A stretch of 64,000 nucleotides of DNA from Cichorium intybus (Eukaryota > Streptophyta > Magnoliopsida > Asterales > Asteraceae): assembly GCA_023525715.1 (NCBI GenBank), contig CM042015.1:82245750-82309749 (forward strand), read 5' to 3'. The notes under the pieces were generated by a model, which was not told where the DNA came from, did no database searches, and worked only from the letters and a program-made list of their open reading frames with translations. Both the position numbers and the translations under genes were made by a program. Below, piece after piece: positions 48,517 to 59,688 of this stretch (positions are counted from its first letter, which is position 1; each line of letters starts with the position of its first letter).

Positions 48517-49197
48517 GATGATCCAAAGACATTTCAAGAGGCCATGTAGTCTTGAGATGTAATTTTTTGGAAAGAAGCAATTGATGATGAAATGTCATCA
48601 ATTCTTGAGAATAACACTTGGGTGTTGTCCAATTGGTTGCAAAAGGATTTTCAAAAAGAAAATGAATGTTAATGGGACTATTGACAAGTTCAAAGCCCGA
48701 TTAGTCATTCAAGGTTTTAGACAAAAACCCGGTGTTGGCTATTTCGATACGTATGCTCTGGTTGCACGTATCTCTACTATTAGATTGTTGATTGCCTTGG
48801 CAAGCATCCACAATCTAATATTCATCAAATGGATGTGAAAACAGCCTTTTTGAATGGTGAACTCTCTGAGGGAGTTTACATGAAAAAACCGGAAGGTTTC
48901 GTTATGCCCGGTAAAGAGCATATGGTATGTAAACTTGTGAAATCCTTGTACGGGCTGAAACAAGCGCCCAAGCAATGGAATCAAAAGCTTGATGATGTTA
49001 TTTTGTCCTCTGGTTTTAAGTTAAACCAAAGTGAAAAATGTGTTTACATTAGATTGGATGATGCTACTGGTGCTGGAGTGATCATTTGCTTATATGTAGA
49101 TGACATGTTGATTTTCGGTAGTGACCAACATCAAGTAGATGAAACAAAGAAATTGTTGTCATCTAAGTTTTCCATGAAAGACCTGGGAGAGGCTTAA
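48517..49197 (+). pseudogene. Ty1/copia reverse transcriptase fragment
   Basis: It begins with a DDPKTFQEAM-like segment that runs into TAG and TGA. It continues (48630-48838) with CKRIFKKKM and KARLVIQGF, shifts frame near 48818-48830, then reads 48829-49197 with MDVKTAFLNGEL, SLYGLKQAPKQW and the catalytic LYVDDM box near 49090-49104. It stops at a TAA just after KDLGEA. Gag, protease, integrase and RNase H are absent. A truncated, inactive copia fragment. Confidence 0.9.
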
Positions 49198-49957
49198 TTT
49201 CAACATGTATTTTCTGAATTTAGAGTTGTGACGGACTTCTTGAGAAAAATATGAATTTTCTGAACTTAGATGTTACAAATCATCTAAGTTTTGAAAAGGG
49301 GTTAGAAGTTGGATGTGAGGTTGGGCTTTGGGGTTATGAAGCACCAAGGCTTAATTCAGAAAATCTAACTTCTGATGGAGGGAAATGAGAAGATGATGTC
49401 ACTTAGGATAAAGTTGATGATGTCACTTCTAAAAAGGTGAGTGACATCACCAGACAAAGATGTTGGAAAGTAGAATAGATATGTTGGAGTGAATGACAAG
49501 GTATTTCCCATGCTTTTTAGGTGACAGAGACAAGAGAGAGAGAGAGATGATAGCTTCTTAAAACAATTAATTTTTATATCCCCTAAATATATAAAAATTC
49601 GAAAAATCAAAGGGAATACAAATTAAAGCTAACATTTTTCAGCAAAAAAAATATGACGTTTTTATAGAGATTTTCGAAAATTTAATTTTGAACAAAATAG
49701 CCAAAAGGAATCACGATCGTAAATTTTGTTTTTAATCTCCAACAAAACGATTTTCGTCTAAAAATAAGTTAATGTTTAAATTACAGAAAATGTTTTGTTC
49801 CACTTGTTTTTACGTGTTTCAGTCATTTACGTCCTTTACAATTTTACTTTTTTTTAGTAAACGAAATTGAATACAGTAGCATGCAATGGTTTGTAGAGGA
49901 TCCAAATGTTGTTGCTTAAGCAAACTGATTACAGTGCACCTTGCAAACAGCTACTCA
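49198..49957 (-). other. Probable interior of minus-strand LTR element G
   Basis: It lies on the internal side of the primer site at 49958-49970. No gag or pol recognised. 'ttctgaa' words at 49205-49270 resemble those in LTR G and may be part of a second, broken LTR. Confidence 0.35.
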
Positions 49958-49970
49958 GGCTCTGATACCA
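49958..49970 (-). other. Primer binding site of element G
   Basis: The minus strand reads TGGTATCAGAGCC, the classical initiator-tRNA-Met site, 2 bp from the LTR end at 49973. Confidence 0.85.
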
Positions 49971-49972
49971 AT

Positions 49973-51079
49973 TGTTGTCGCCATTTTATTCTAAGTAGAT
50001 TGCGGAATAAGAAAGATTGAATACTTAGAATGGATCTTTCGCCCAACAATAAACGATGATATATAAATAAATTAAGTGCAAAAATGTAAAGGAACGTTGC
50101 GGAAAATATAAATGACGTGAAACGTAAAGTTGCGGAATATTAAAATAAATCGTAAAGAACAAGTGCGGAAATTAAAAGACAATAATTAAACGATATAATG
50201 TAATTCGTATTTTTCATTGATAATAAGAAATGTGTTACATATTGGAAGTTAAGCTCTAACACAATTCTAAGTCTAAGTTTAATTACATGAAGATCTAGAA
50301 GGGATAAAAAAGATAAGATAGAAGGATAGAAGGATAGAAGGAAAGATATGGAGATCTAGAAAGAGGAAGAGATGTGAGGATGTTCTTGATGTTCTTGAAG
50401 TGGCTGGAGAGAATTCTCCAGCCCCTCCTCCAATTACTTTAGACTACATTGGAGTGATAGTTCATCACAAACTCACTAGAATCTCACAATAAAACTCATG
50501 ACCCAAGCCTCCTATTTATAGGAGGAGAAGATATTACAAGTACAACTAAAAATATTAAACTAGTACAATTTACAGCTGGCCTAAAATAATCTAAGTCTTT
50601 AGCTTCCTGGTCTTCACCCGTTGTGTACTTTCGTTGCTGAACGGATCAGCACTGGTATTTTCTGATCCGTATTTTCTGAACCGGCACTGCTGAATCGTAA
50701 TTTCTGAAGCGTAACTTCTGATTTTGAATTTCGGATCCTCAACAAGTTCGGATCCTCATTTCTGATTCGGTGCCTTGCTGTTCAGAACCTTGCATTTCTG
50801 AACTTCCAGCGGAACTCATACTCTCGGTAAGCTCCAACTTCTGAACCAAGTTCCGAACAGGTCCATTTCAGAATGAGCTGGTTCAGAACACGTGAGTTCG
50901 GAGCATGTTGGTTTCGGAACTCTTGATTTCGGAACTTGTGCTTTCGGAATGTGTTCAGCAGTCGGATTTTCTGAATATTTATTTTCTGACCCAAACTTGG
51001 ATTCTCCAAGTTTGGTCCTCTACTGCTGAAAGTTCCTAAGTTCTTCAATCACTCAACATCTTCGGCATTTACACTAACA
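49973..51079 (-). repeat. LTR G with TTCNGAA array
   Basis: An 1107-bp LTR in reverse orientation; plus strand TGTTGTCGCC...ACACTAACA, adjoining a correctly placed primer site. Between about 50640 and 51050 it holds roughly twenty copies of TTCTGAA, TTCGGAA, TTCAGAA and close variants. The outer end at 51079 is inferred from TG/CA ends; a target duplication could not be tested. Confidence 0.65.
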
Positions 51080-51600
51080 TAAATACATATGTTGTGGTAA
51101 ACATTTGACAATTATTCGGTTCAATGTGATTAATAAGTCGATCCAAAGATGGACTTATTGATTGACATAATATATTGTCAATGTTTTATCACTAAAACAA
51201 GATATCTGTTGCAAGTTAATATTACTGTCCAAAGGCTTGATATTAATGTTGTGTTGATAACTTGTGATGTTGTCATAAATTGAATTTAAATATTATAGTT
51301 TATGTGTTTATTAATGCGAGTATTAATCGACCCAAAGGTAGGTTGATATTTGGTCAAATAAATACACATGTTGTGGTAAACATGATTTGACTATTATTCG
51401 GTTCTATGTGATTGATAAGTCGATCCAAAGATACACTTATTGATTGACATAATTTATTGTCAATGTTTTATCACTAAAACAAAATATCAGTTGCAAGTTA
51501 ATATTACTGTTCAAAGACTTGATATTAATGTTGTGTTGATATATTGTGATGTTGTCATAAATTAAATTTATTGATTATAATTTACGGATTAATAATAAAA
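51075..51600 (+). repeat. Tandem repeat (about 285-bp unit) in a decayed copia element
   Basis: Two similar copies start at about 51075 and 51357. Each reads 'aaatacayatgttgtggtaa', 'attattcggtt', 'ataagtcgatccaaagat', 'gtcaatgttttatcactaaa' and 'gcaagttaatattactgt'. Most of this (51178-51677) is copied again at 55027-55528. Confidence 0.8.
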
Positions 51601-52059
51601 AAAGGAATATGTTATTTATGTTCTCAAAATATCAAATTTGAATCCTGGCATAATATTTGCAACATGAATGCTATTTAGGCGCTTCATGGGATGTTGAGTT
51701 TGGGGGAGAATGCAATTTGTAATTTTTTGTTGTATTATGTAAGTTCTCTGTTGCATGACAATGCAATTTGGATAGAGCAACATTCTTTGAGGATGTTGAG
51801 TTTGGGGGAGAAATAAGGTTAGAAACATTGTCATTGAGGAAGAATCTATCATGATTCATATTGTTGTTTCTGATAATGTGTGAATTTTAAGTACCTACTA
51901 ATGAAGTAGTAATTCATGAACATAGACCGACAATGTTATTCAATCTCCTATTTATAATAAGCAAACTCAACAAGCTCAACTTATGAGATCCCATATATAG
52001 TATCACAAGTTTCATCATATCATTATCTCGTTTGGTTTTGAGATAAATGCAAAAGATGA
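51601..52059 (+). other. Decayed copia interior
   Basis: Contains two copies of 'ggatgttgagtttgggggag' (51691-51710 and about 51793-51812). No intact ORF. Confidence 0.45.
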
Positions 52060-52671
52060 TTTGTGTATCAAAAGTATAGTGGGAGTCAATATATCTTTCT
52101 GGTTTTAGATGATGATATTGAGAACAAAATGATTATACATGAAAATAGTATATGCTTACATATGGAAAATCAGATATTTTGGAGATCATTGGGTATTCTG
52201 ATTTTAATTTTACTTGATGCCATGACAGTTACCTATCGACATCGGGCTACATTTACCTCGTAGCCGGATGAGCTATTTTATGCAAGAGGTTTAAGCAGCC
52301 TTTGGTAACTTCATCCATTATGGCGACAGAACTTGTTGCATGCTTTGAGGCATCAAATCTCGGGATATGATTATAGAATTTTGTCACGGGGCTACGTAAT
52401 GTTGGAATTGAAAGACCACTAAAGTTGTATTGTGACAATAATTCAGCAATGTTATATTCCAACAACAACTGAAGTTTTACTAAGTCAAAGCGTATTGACA
52501 TTAAGTTTCTAGTTGTTAAATAAATAGTGCAAAATGAAAAGATTTTAATAGAGCACATCATGATAAACTCCATGATAGCGGATCCGCTCACGAAGGGATT
52601 ACCTCCCAAGGTCTTTCACGAGCATACTACACACATGGGTGTGATAAGGATTGATGATATTTTGTTTTAGT
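52060..52671 (+). pseudogene. Ty1/copia RT end and RNase H remnant
   Basis: The plus strand holds a YQKYSGSQYIFLVL-like segment (end of reverse transcriptase), then a jump to RNase H pieces: SIMATELVACFEA near 52316, LYCDNNSAM near 52423, and the tail KSKRIDIKFLVVK ... IADPLTKGLPPKVF ... DDILF ending at TAG 52669-52671. Stops and frame changes are frequent, and the RT catalytic box is deleted. The minus-strand ORF at 52253-52609 is only its shadow. Confidence 0.8.
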
Positions 52672-53051
52672 GGGAGTTATGCATTTTATTTTGGTGCTTT
52701 ATGTTTTGTTTAAAAAAAACTATTTATTTTTGTACAGAATTAAGGATTCAGTTTATTCAATTATTTGCACTTATTGAAGTTTGATCTCACTTCAAACTAA
52801 ATATGGACTCGTAGGAAATCAGAATTGATTTCAAAACCACACATTTATGTTTAATCTATGTCGTTTAGTCGTATATGTATATGTGACCATTGATGGGTTT
52901 AGTTACGTAAATTGTAACAAAAACCGCTTTGATCCTATACTGTTATGATTAATGGACGAGATTGTTTAAGGGTACCAATGGTATGATAACATATGTTAAA
53001 GCGCTTATATTGTTATTTGTACATTTAGATATTCGTGGTCCAGTGGGAGAT

Positions 53052-53503
53052 TGTTAGATATTTTGGGACCACTTTAATTAAATATATATTATGTTATCAT
53101 TAAAATTCGGATTTAATATAAAATTCTATTTAAAATTGTTGATGGGCCGATTTTATAAGGATATACACTTGCCATTGTGGGTTGAGTTCCCGGTTTGACT
53201 CAAGATCCTCTAGATCCCTTCCATCTCTCATATTAGGGTATATCTCCATCTATATATACACATGATGAGGAGCATATTGACATATACAAAAATACACACA
53301 AAATTCGTGGGTCTTATTGTTGAGGGATTTAGAGAGAGCTTTTGAGATCAACTGGAAAACCAACTCTTCTCATCAGGTCTGAAAAGCTCAATGGAAACAT
53401 GTATGTTAGATTCGTTTTGTTATTTCTTTTAATCAGATTCGAGATCAAGATCTAAGGTTTAAGCTTCCGCATTTATGTTTTGGTTATTAAAAATTCACCA
53501 ACA
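53052..53503 (+). repeat. 3' LTR of the decayed copia element
   Basis: It follows a purine tract 'cagtgggagat', starts TGTTAGATAT and ends CACCAACA, 452 bp, the usual size for copia LTRs. The matching 5' LTR is not in this window. Confidence 0.75.
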
Positions 53504-53599
53504 TACACGATTCGAAAAAAATATAGAATAAACTGCATATCGGAATATGATAGTTTATAATTTTATTAACCTCAAAAGTCGGATATTTATGACTTATAC

Positions 53600-55002
53600 C
53601 CAAGGTTGTAAATGGCGTAAGGCGTGGCGTGGCGGCATAGTCAAGCCTCAAGCCTTGCGAGACATGGCGAGGCCATGGCGTTTTTTAAGGCGGCACAAGG
53701 CGGCAAAATTTTAATATGTTTTTATAATTTTATATATATGTTTTTATATGTTTTTTCAATCATCAAATCATATAAACAATCCGTATTAACAAAAGCCTAA
53801 TCTTTTCACATTTCATTATACATTTAATCCAAGATTACATGATATAATCATCTATTGACAATCATACTAAGAGTTTACAAAAGTATTATCTACTTATTTT
53901 GCCTTTTCCTTTTGGACATCACATAAAACTCATTATCTTCATTTTCAATTTCAACCTCTGCCCTCATTTCTTCTTCTCGTTTTCTTTTCTCTTTCTTCTT
54001 CTCTTTTGGCTTATCAAGTAAAGTCGCACACACAGCCTTATCTTCTTTGCTCGCATTGTTACATATAGCTACACCCTTTCCTTTTATTCCCGCAACATGG
54101 TACTTTCGCCTAGTGATTCCAGCTTTACATATAAATCCACATAATTTGCATTTGAGTGCATCTTTACTTAGAGGATCTCACAAAGTGCCATAATTCCAAC
54201 CTGGATCACCTGAGTTCCTTTTCAAGAGTGCATTTGCATCAGAACCACCTTCTGTTGCAGATGGATTCGTTGCACCATCCAAATTAGAATCTTGATCAGC
54301 ACTAGCCATTATAATATGTCTTGTAAAAAACGAATTAGAGGCTCAAAAGTCGACTAAAGATGGATAAAAAAACATAAGCTAATAGCCCCTGATACAATGA
54401 TACACGTATATCTTGATAAAAAGAAAATACAACCAGACTTGAAATCAACAATGGAATCTACAGTGGAATCAGCAATGGAAGAACTAAATACGAAAATCAG
54501 ATAAGAAAAGCTGAAATCGACTTCAAACTCATTATTGACTTCAATCAATTGCGAAAATTAGATGCGATAATCAACAATGGAAAAACTCAACAGATGAACA
54601 TCAACAATTAATCAACTTCAAAATCGAAAATCAGCAATCACTCACTTCAAAATCGAACTTCAAAATCGAAAATCAACATCAAAATCGAAATTCAGCAATG
54701 GAAAAATGGGAAAGCAGATGAAGAACGATGGTCTTACAGTCTTACTCTAGTGACTACATTGTTGAAGAAGTGAAGCTATGAATCGATGCCGGTGATTCGA
54801 TGAAGGTATTGAAGATCGTAGAGTTCGATCGAGAGCAACAGCGTGAACGGGAAAAAAACTCAGTAACTTCACGTTTTTTGGTTGAAGATCGTAAAGTCTT
54901 ACCCATTTACTAAGTTTGACCAGCCCGATTAAAAATTTACCCAAACCCAATTTTAGTTTAGCCCATAACGCGTTAAATAAAAAACGCGCCTTTTCGCGCA
55001 TT
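53600..55002 (-). mobile_element. hAT element remnant (approximate limits)
   Basis: 'aaggttgtaaatggcgtaag' near 53605 followed by repeated 'ggcg', 'aaggcg' and 'ggcggc' words is typical of plant hAT ends. The region encloses the BED-finger fragment at 53890-54309. The right end is unclear, near the 'cgcgccttttcgcgc' words at about 54984-55000. No catalytic domain is present. Confidence 0.45.
53890..54309 (-). pseudogene. hAT transposase N-terminal BED-finger fragment
   Basis: 139 sense-or-stop codons from ATG 54309 to TAG 53890. An acidic/Ser-rich lead is followed by GDPGWNYGTL, then an in-frame TGA at codon 44, then DALKCKLCGF...TRRKYHVAG...AICNNAS (a CX2C...HX(n)C BED zinc-finger layout). 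A Lys/Glu-rich helix ends VMSKRKRQNK. The dimerisation and catalytic domains are missing, so it is a truncated remnant of a plant hAT transposase. Confidence 0.75.
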
Positions 55003-55528
55003 GTCACGTTTTTTGGTTGAAGATCGTCAATGTTTTATCACTAAAACAAGATATCTGTTGCAAGTTAATATTACTGTCCAAAGGCTTGATGTTAATGTTG
55101 TGTTGATAACTTGTGATGTTGTCATAAATTGAATTTAAATATTATAGTTTATGTGTTTATTAATGCGAGTATTAATCGACCCAAAGGTAGGTTGATATTT
55201 GGTCAAATAAATACACATGTTGTGGTAAACATGATTTGACTATTATTCGGTTCTATGTGATTGATAAGTCGATCCAAAGATACACTTATTGATTGACATA
55301 ATTTATTGTCAATGTTTTATCACTAAAACAAAATATCAGTTGCAAGTTAATATTACTGTTCAAAGACTTGATATTAATGTTGTGTTGATATATTGTGATG
55401 TTGTCATAAATTAAATTTATTGATTATAATTTACGGATTAATAATAAAAAAAGGAATATGTTATTTATGTTCTCAAAATATCAAATTTGAATCCTGGCAT
55501 AATATTTGCAACATGAATGCTATTTAGA
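55003..55528 (+). repeat. Duplicated patch: 23-bp local copy joined to a ~500-bp copy of 51178-51677
   Basis: 'cacgttttttggttgaagat' plus 'cgt' (55004-55026) repeats 54871-54893. It runs straight into 55027-55528, a near-perfect direct copy of 51178-51677 (one difference seen, A to G near 55091). The copy ends at 'gaatgctatttag', after which the sequences diverge. Confidence 0.9.
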
Positions 55529-56335
55529 TGTTTTTTTTTATTTGAAAAAAGAAAGTTAACGCCTAATGTAGAAATATTTTATCACAAACATCTTCAAAAA
55601 AATTACAATATGTTTTTTCGAAATTAACTTTTTTTGTGAAATTGTTTTTTTTCTGAATTTCATTTCTTTAACAATTTAATGAAACCTCTTGTGTTGTAGT
55701 TTTACAAAATTTGGTACTATAAAATTAGTAACTATTACATAATGATCATTCAAAACTTGACCATTTGATAAGAAATCTGACAATTTTCGTTATCTCAATT
55801 ATTTACCTTAAAACATCGATTAATGTCGACAATTTTGACTTGTGTATCAAGGTAAAATTTGTTTCTTATAAGTTTTCTAAGTAATTAAATAGTTAGTATT
55901 CTAATGGTAACGAGAGTTCACAGATATGTGGTTGTATGGATTAAATTTCAATTTATTTAAGTTTCACTATTGTAAAACTAGAATTATTAAAGAAAATATT
56001 TTAAGTTTAAAAGAATCAACTTATTAAAATATTAGTTTTTTTAGCAACCTGTAGACTTTAAAAAACATTTTTTTTTGCAGACTACAGACATTCGGTCCAC
56101 CTCTTCTTCTGCAGGTGTGATCCGCAGACGGCATTCAAAAACAAATAGCACCTTAGTAACCTATACCATATAATTAATTACCTATTATTAATTAATTGGC
56201 TATTAAATAAACTCATTTATTTATGTCGTATTGATTATTAAATAATAAATAACCAATTAATTATCCTGTTGATAAATGATAATTTATCACATATAGATAT
56301 ATTATGTATTTTAATGTCCTCTTTGATTTTTTTAT
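55529..56335. other. Intergenic AT-rich sequence
   Basis: Nothing recognised. Confidence 0.5.
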
Positions 56336-56692
56336 GCTATGTTTGACAGACTAGCTGAAAAACTAGCTGACAACAGAAAACCTAGCTGTTAGCTAAAAAG
56401 CTACCTAGTAGCTAATAAGTTAGTTGATAAACACGATATTTGGTAAAAACTAGTTGATAAGCTAGCTTGGAGTTTAAAATGACATAAAATGGTACGTAGA
56501 AAAATAAGTTTTATATAATTAATTAAGGGGAGAAGTGTAAAAAAGTTACATAAGCTCGTTAAAACGCTAGTCTAAGTAACTTTTAAAAAACTAGCTTATA
56601 AGCTGCTTTTTGCTTATCAAATATAACAATCTAAAAAAGCTCGAAGAATAAGTTAACTTATCCACTTGCTGAGGCACACTAAACATAACCTT
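56336..56692. mobile_element. Possible small MITE
   Basis: The ends 'tgctatgtttgacagac' and the complement of 'ggcacactaaacataacc' are loosely inverted. The interior is full of 'agctag' and 'gctaa' words that can self-pair. No clear target duplication. Confidence 0.35.
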
Positions 56693-57061
56693 AATGTGCA
56701 TAATCTCACATGTTCACATATAAATAACAGGATAGTAAACTGATTGTATCTTCCACACCGTATCCAACGATTACATCTAACAATGATCAATCTCACAAGA
56801 GGTCATTGTTTCCTCTTATTTGACTTCACTAAGAAGGCATAAATGCGATAACCGGCGCCCTGGGTTGTGTGAAGTCCAAGATGTGCGAAAAAAAGGAAGA
56901 TCTTCCAAAAGAAACAAAAGACCTTTATTCAGGAGGTGTCGGGGGTTGTTTTTTTTGCAGGTGATTATTGAGGAAGAAGAGTATAGCAAACGCTCCTACA
57001 GTTTTAATACAAAAGGTATGAAAATGAAAAAAAAAAAGAAGGTATGAAAGAGTTAAGGACC

Positions 57062-57128
57062 AAAACTGAAAGGGTTTTTGACCTATATGGGTAACTATGT
57101 TTCCGAAGTGTATAAATTTAGTCACTTA

Positions 57129-57171
<43 letters not shown>

Positions 57172-58790
57172 TAAAATACATCACTTATGTTTTAAAAACC
57201 TGCTGATCTCATCCTTATGACCGGCTAACGTGGGTAACGTGGGGTTTTTGACCTATATGGGTAACTATGTTTCCAAAGTGTACAAATTTAGTCACTTAAT
57301 TTTTTTACATTTTTTATTTTTTTCATTTTTTATTTTCTTCTAGTTTATTTTTAATTCTTTTAATACATTATTTAAAAATTTTATTTTTATACAATTTTTA
57401 TTATATTTTACTTTGTTAGTTTCTTTTTTCTTTTCCATTTTCCTGTTTCTTTTAGTTTCTATTTTCTTTTTTTAATGCAATATTTAAAGATCTTTTATTT
57501 TTATACCCTTTTTATTATAATTTATATTTTTTAATTCTTTTTTCTTTTTCTTTTATTTTATTTTTTTCATTTTGTTAATACATTATTTAAAGATTTTTAT
57601 TTTTATATCATTTTTATTATATTTTACTTTTTTCTTTTCAGTTAATTTATATTTATATTTACTTTTATATTATTATTAAATAAGAAAATGCTTCCACCAT
57701 TACCTCCATCATGCGACACCTTCGTCGTCTTCTTCTTCCTCCCGCAGTACCCTGACTTCATCTTTATTCTATCTTTCATATAAATAAAACTCGTCAAACT
57801 GGTGGAACACAATTTGCAGTACCTATTAAAAACTTTGACCAGACCTATTTATTTATCGATGTTGCTGACAGCAACGTGGTTAGCATAGGCAACGGGGACG
57901 TGGATTAAATATAACACGTTAAAGTTTTTAATAGGTATTGATATGAAAGACAAAATAAAGATAAAGGCATGGTACCGTGGGAGGAAGAAGACGACGGCGA
58001 AGGTGGCAGACAGTGGTAACAGACGATGGTGGTAATGGCAGTACAGGGTGCTAGTAATGGTGGAAGCTTTTCTTATCTAATAATAATATAAAAATAAATT
58101 TAAGTCTAAATTAACTAAAACAAAAAGGGTATATAAATAAAAATCTTTAAATAATGTATTAAAAAGAAAGAAAAATAAACTAAAAAAATGAAAACAAAAA
58201 AGAAAAAAAAGGAAAAAAACTAAAAAAGGTAAAATATAATAAAATTGGTATAAAATAAAAAATATTTAAATAATGTATTAAAAAGTAGAAACTAAAAGAA
58301 AAAGGAAAAAAGGAAAAGAAAAAGAAAAATAAAAAAGAAACTGAAAAGATAAAATATAATAAAATTTGTATAAAAATAAAAATTTTCAAATAATGTATTA
58401 AAAGAAGGAAAAAAACCAAAAGGAAAATGAAAAAAAAAAAAAAAGAAAAGACTAAAAAATGTAAAATATATAAAAATGGTATAAAAATAAAAAAAATCTT
58501 TAAATAGTTTATTTAAAAAAGGAAATAAAAGGAAAAAATGAAAAGGCAATTAGGAAAAAATAGAAATTAAAATGTAAAAAAAAACTTAAGTGACTAAATT
58601 TGTACACTTTGGAAACATAGTTACCAATATAGGTCAAAAACCCCACGTTACCCACGTTAGCCGGTCATAAAGATAAGATCAGCAGGTTTTTAAAACATAA
58701 GTGATGTATTTTACAAAAAAATTTAAGTGACTAAATTTATACACTTCGAAAACATAGTTACCTATATTGGTCAAAAACTCAAACCGAAAC
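57062..58790. mobile_element. Large inverted-repeat element, 1.7 kb
   Basis: 57073-57330 and 58565-58783 are inverted copies ('gtttttgacctatatgggta', 'gtttccaaagtgtacaaat', 'aacctgctgatct', 'gaccggctaacgtgggtaac'). The inverted similarity continues through T-rich/A-rich flanks to the centre, where 'cttcttcttcctccc' pairs with 'gggaggaagaag'. A (T)n run of about 43 is at 57129-57171. No transposase; a clean target duplication was not found. Confidence 0.7.
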
Positions 58791-58799
58791 TATAAAGAT

Positions 58800-59424
58800 G
58801 AAAATTGAAAAAGGTTTGATATTGATACGACAAATAGGCCGGGACCACAGGACCACTTTTGTGATTTACTCTAGATTTTTTTTGAATGCTAGCTGTTCTT
58901 ATTATCAACCTAACATCTTACCTTTCAAACGATGTTTTTTCTTTGATGAATACCTTTTTTTTTTCTCAAAAACAAAAGTTGGTCGGTTCTTTGGTAATAT
59001 TTACTGTGTTTAGTGAAAAACACATGACCGAATTTGAGTCTCGACAATGGCCAGGTTAGAGTTTTCCCGGTTTTAGTTTCACACAATGAGTTTCCCGCTA
59101 TTTGGTGCGAGTCAATTGTGGTTGTTAGGATTCAGTTTTTGAGGTACAGGATAAATAGTAATTCTACTCTTCAAATCTAAATTTATAATTAAAGATAAGT
59201 TATTGTGAAATCTCCTTTATAAGAAAAGTCCAAAATTCCATCATCTATGTATCCTTTTGACTAGTGTATTCAAATCAAGAGAAGTCAAAATATCATCATT
59301 TTATCTATCCTTATCAATAGATAAAGCCAAATAAATAGCTTCATTTTCCATGCAATGGAATTTGTACGAAGAAAATCGTTGACCAAGATATTTTAAGACT
59401 TATAGGTTTTAAATAGACTAATAA
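58800..59424. other. Intergenic sequence downstream of the ARF gene
   Basis: No gene recognised. It may hold the end of the ARF transcript. Confidence 0.45.
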
Positions 59425-59635
59425 GAAACAAGGTCAACATCGAGTTTTATAATATAAAATCATTTCTATTAAATTAGATCTCATTTTCAACAGTCATCAA
59501 CACACTGCTATCACGCGAAATCTACACCTCCTTTGAACAGCTTTCATGAAACCAAGTGACGACGTCATGATTACAACATCTACAAAGACCTAATCGTCTT
59601 CATCTTCATCAATTTCATGTTACCCGATTACACCT
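59425..59635. repeat. Dispersed repeat, copy 2
   Basis: Counterpart of 45330-45640; it lies about 50 bp beyond the ARF stop codon and so probably within or next to the ARF 3' untranslated region. Confidence 0.65.
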
Positions 59636-59688
59636 TTCCTGTTCTTTCTACAGTTAATCAGATCTCTTGATTGCTGCGTATAATATAT

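Noticed and set aside
49958..49970. tRNA-Met gene fragment
   Set aside because: Only the 13-base complement of the tRNA 3' end, correctly placed as an LTR primer site.
50640..51050. Heat-shock elements
   Set aside because: TTC and GAA are separated by one base, not the two needed.
52253..52609. 118-codon minus-strand ORF
   Set aside because: Antisense shadow of the copia RNase H remnant on the plus strand.
54747..55007. 86-codon minus-strand ORF upstream of the BED fragment
   Set aside because: No similarity to transposase domains and no continuity with 53890-54309.
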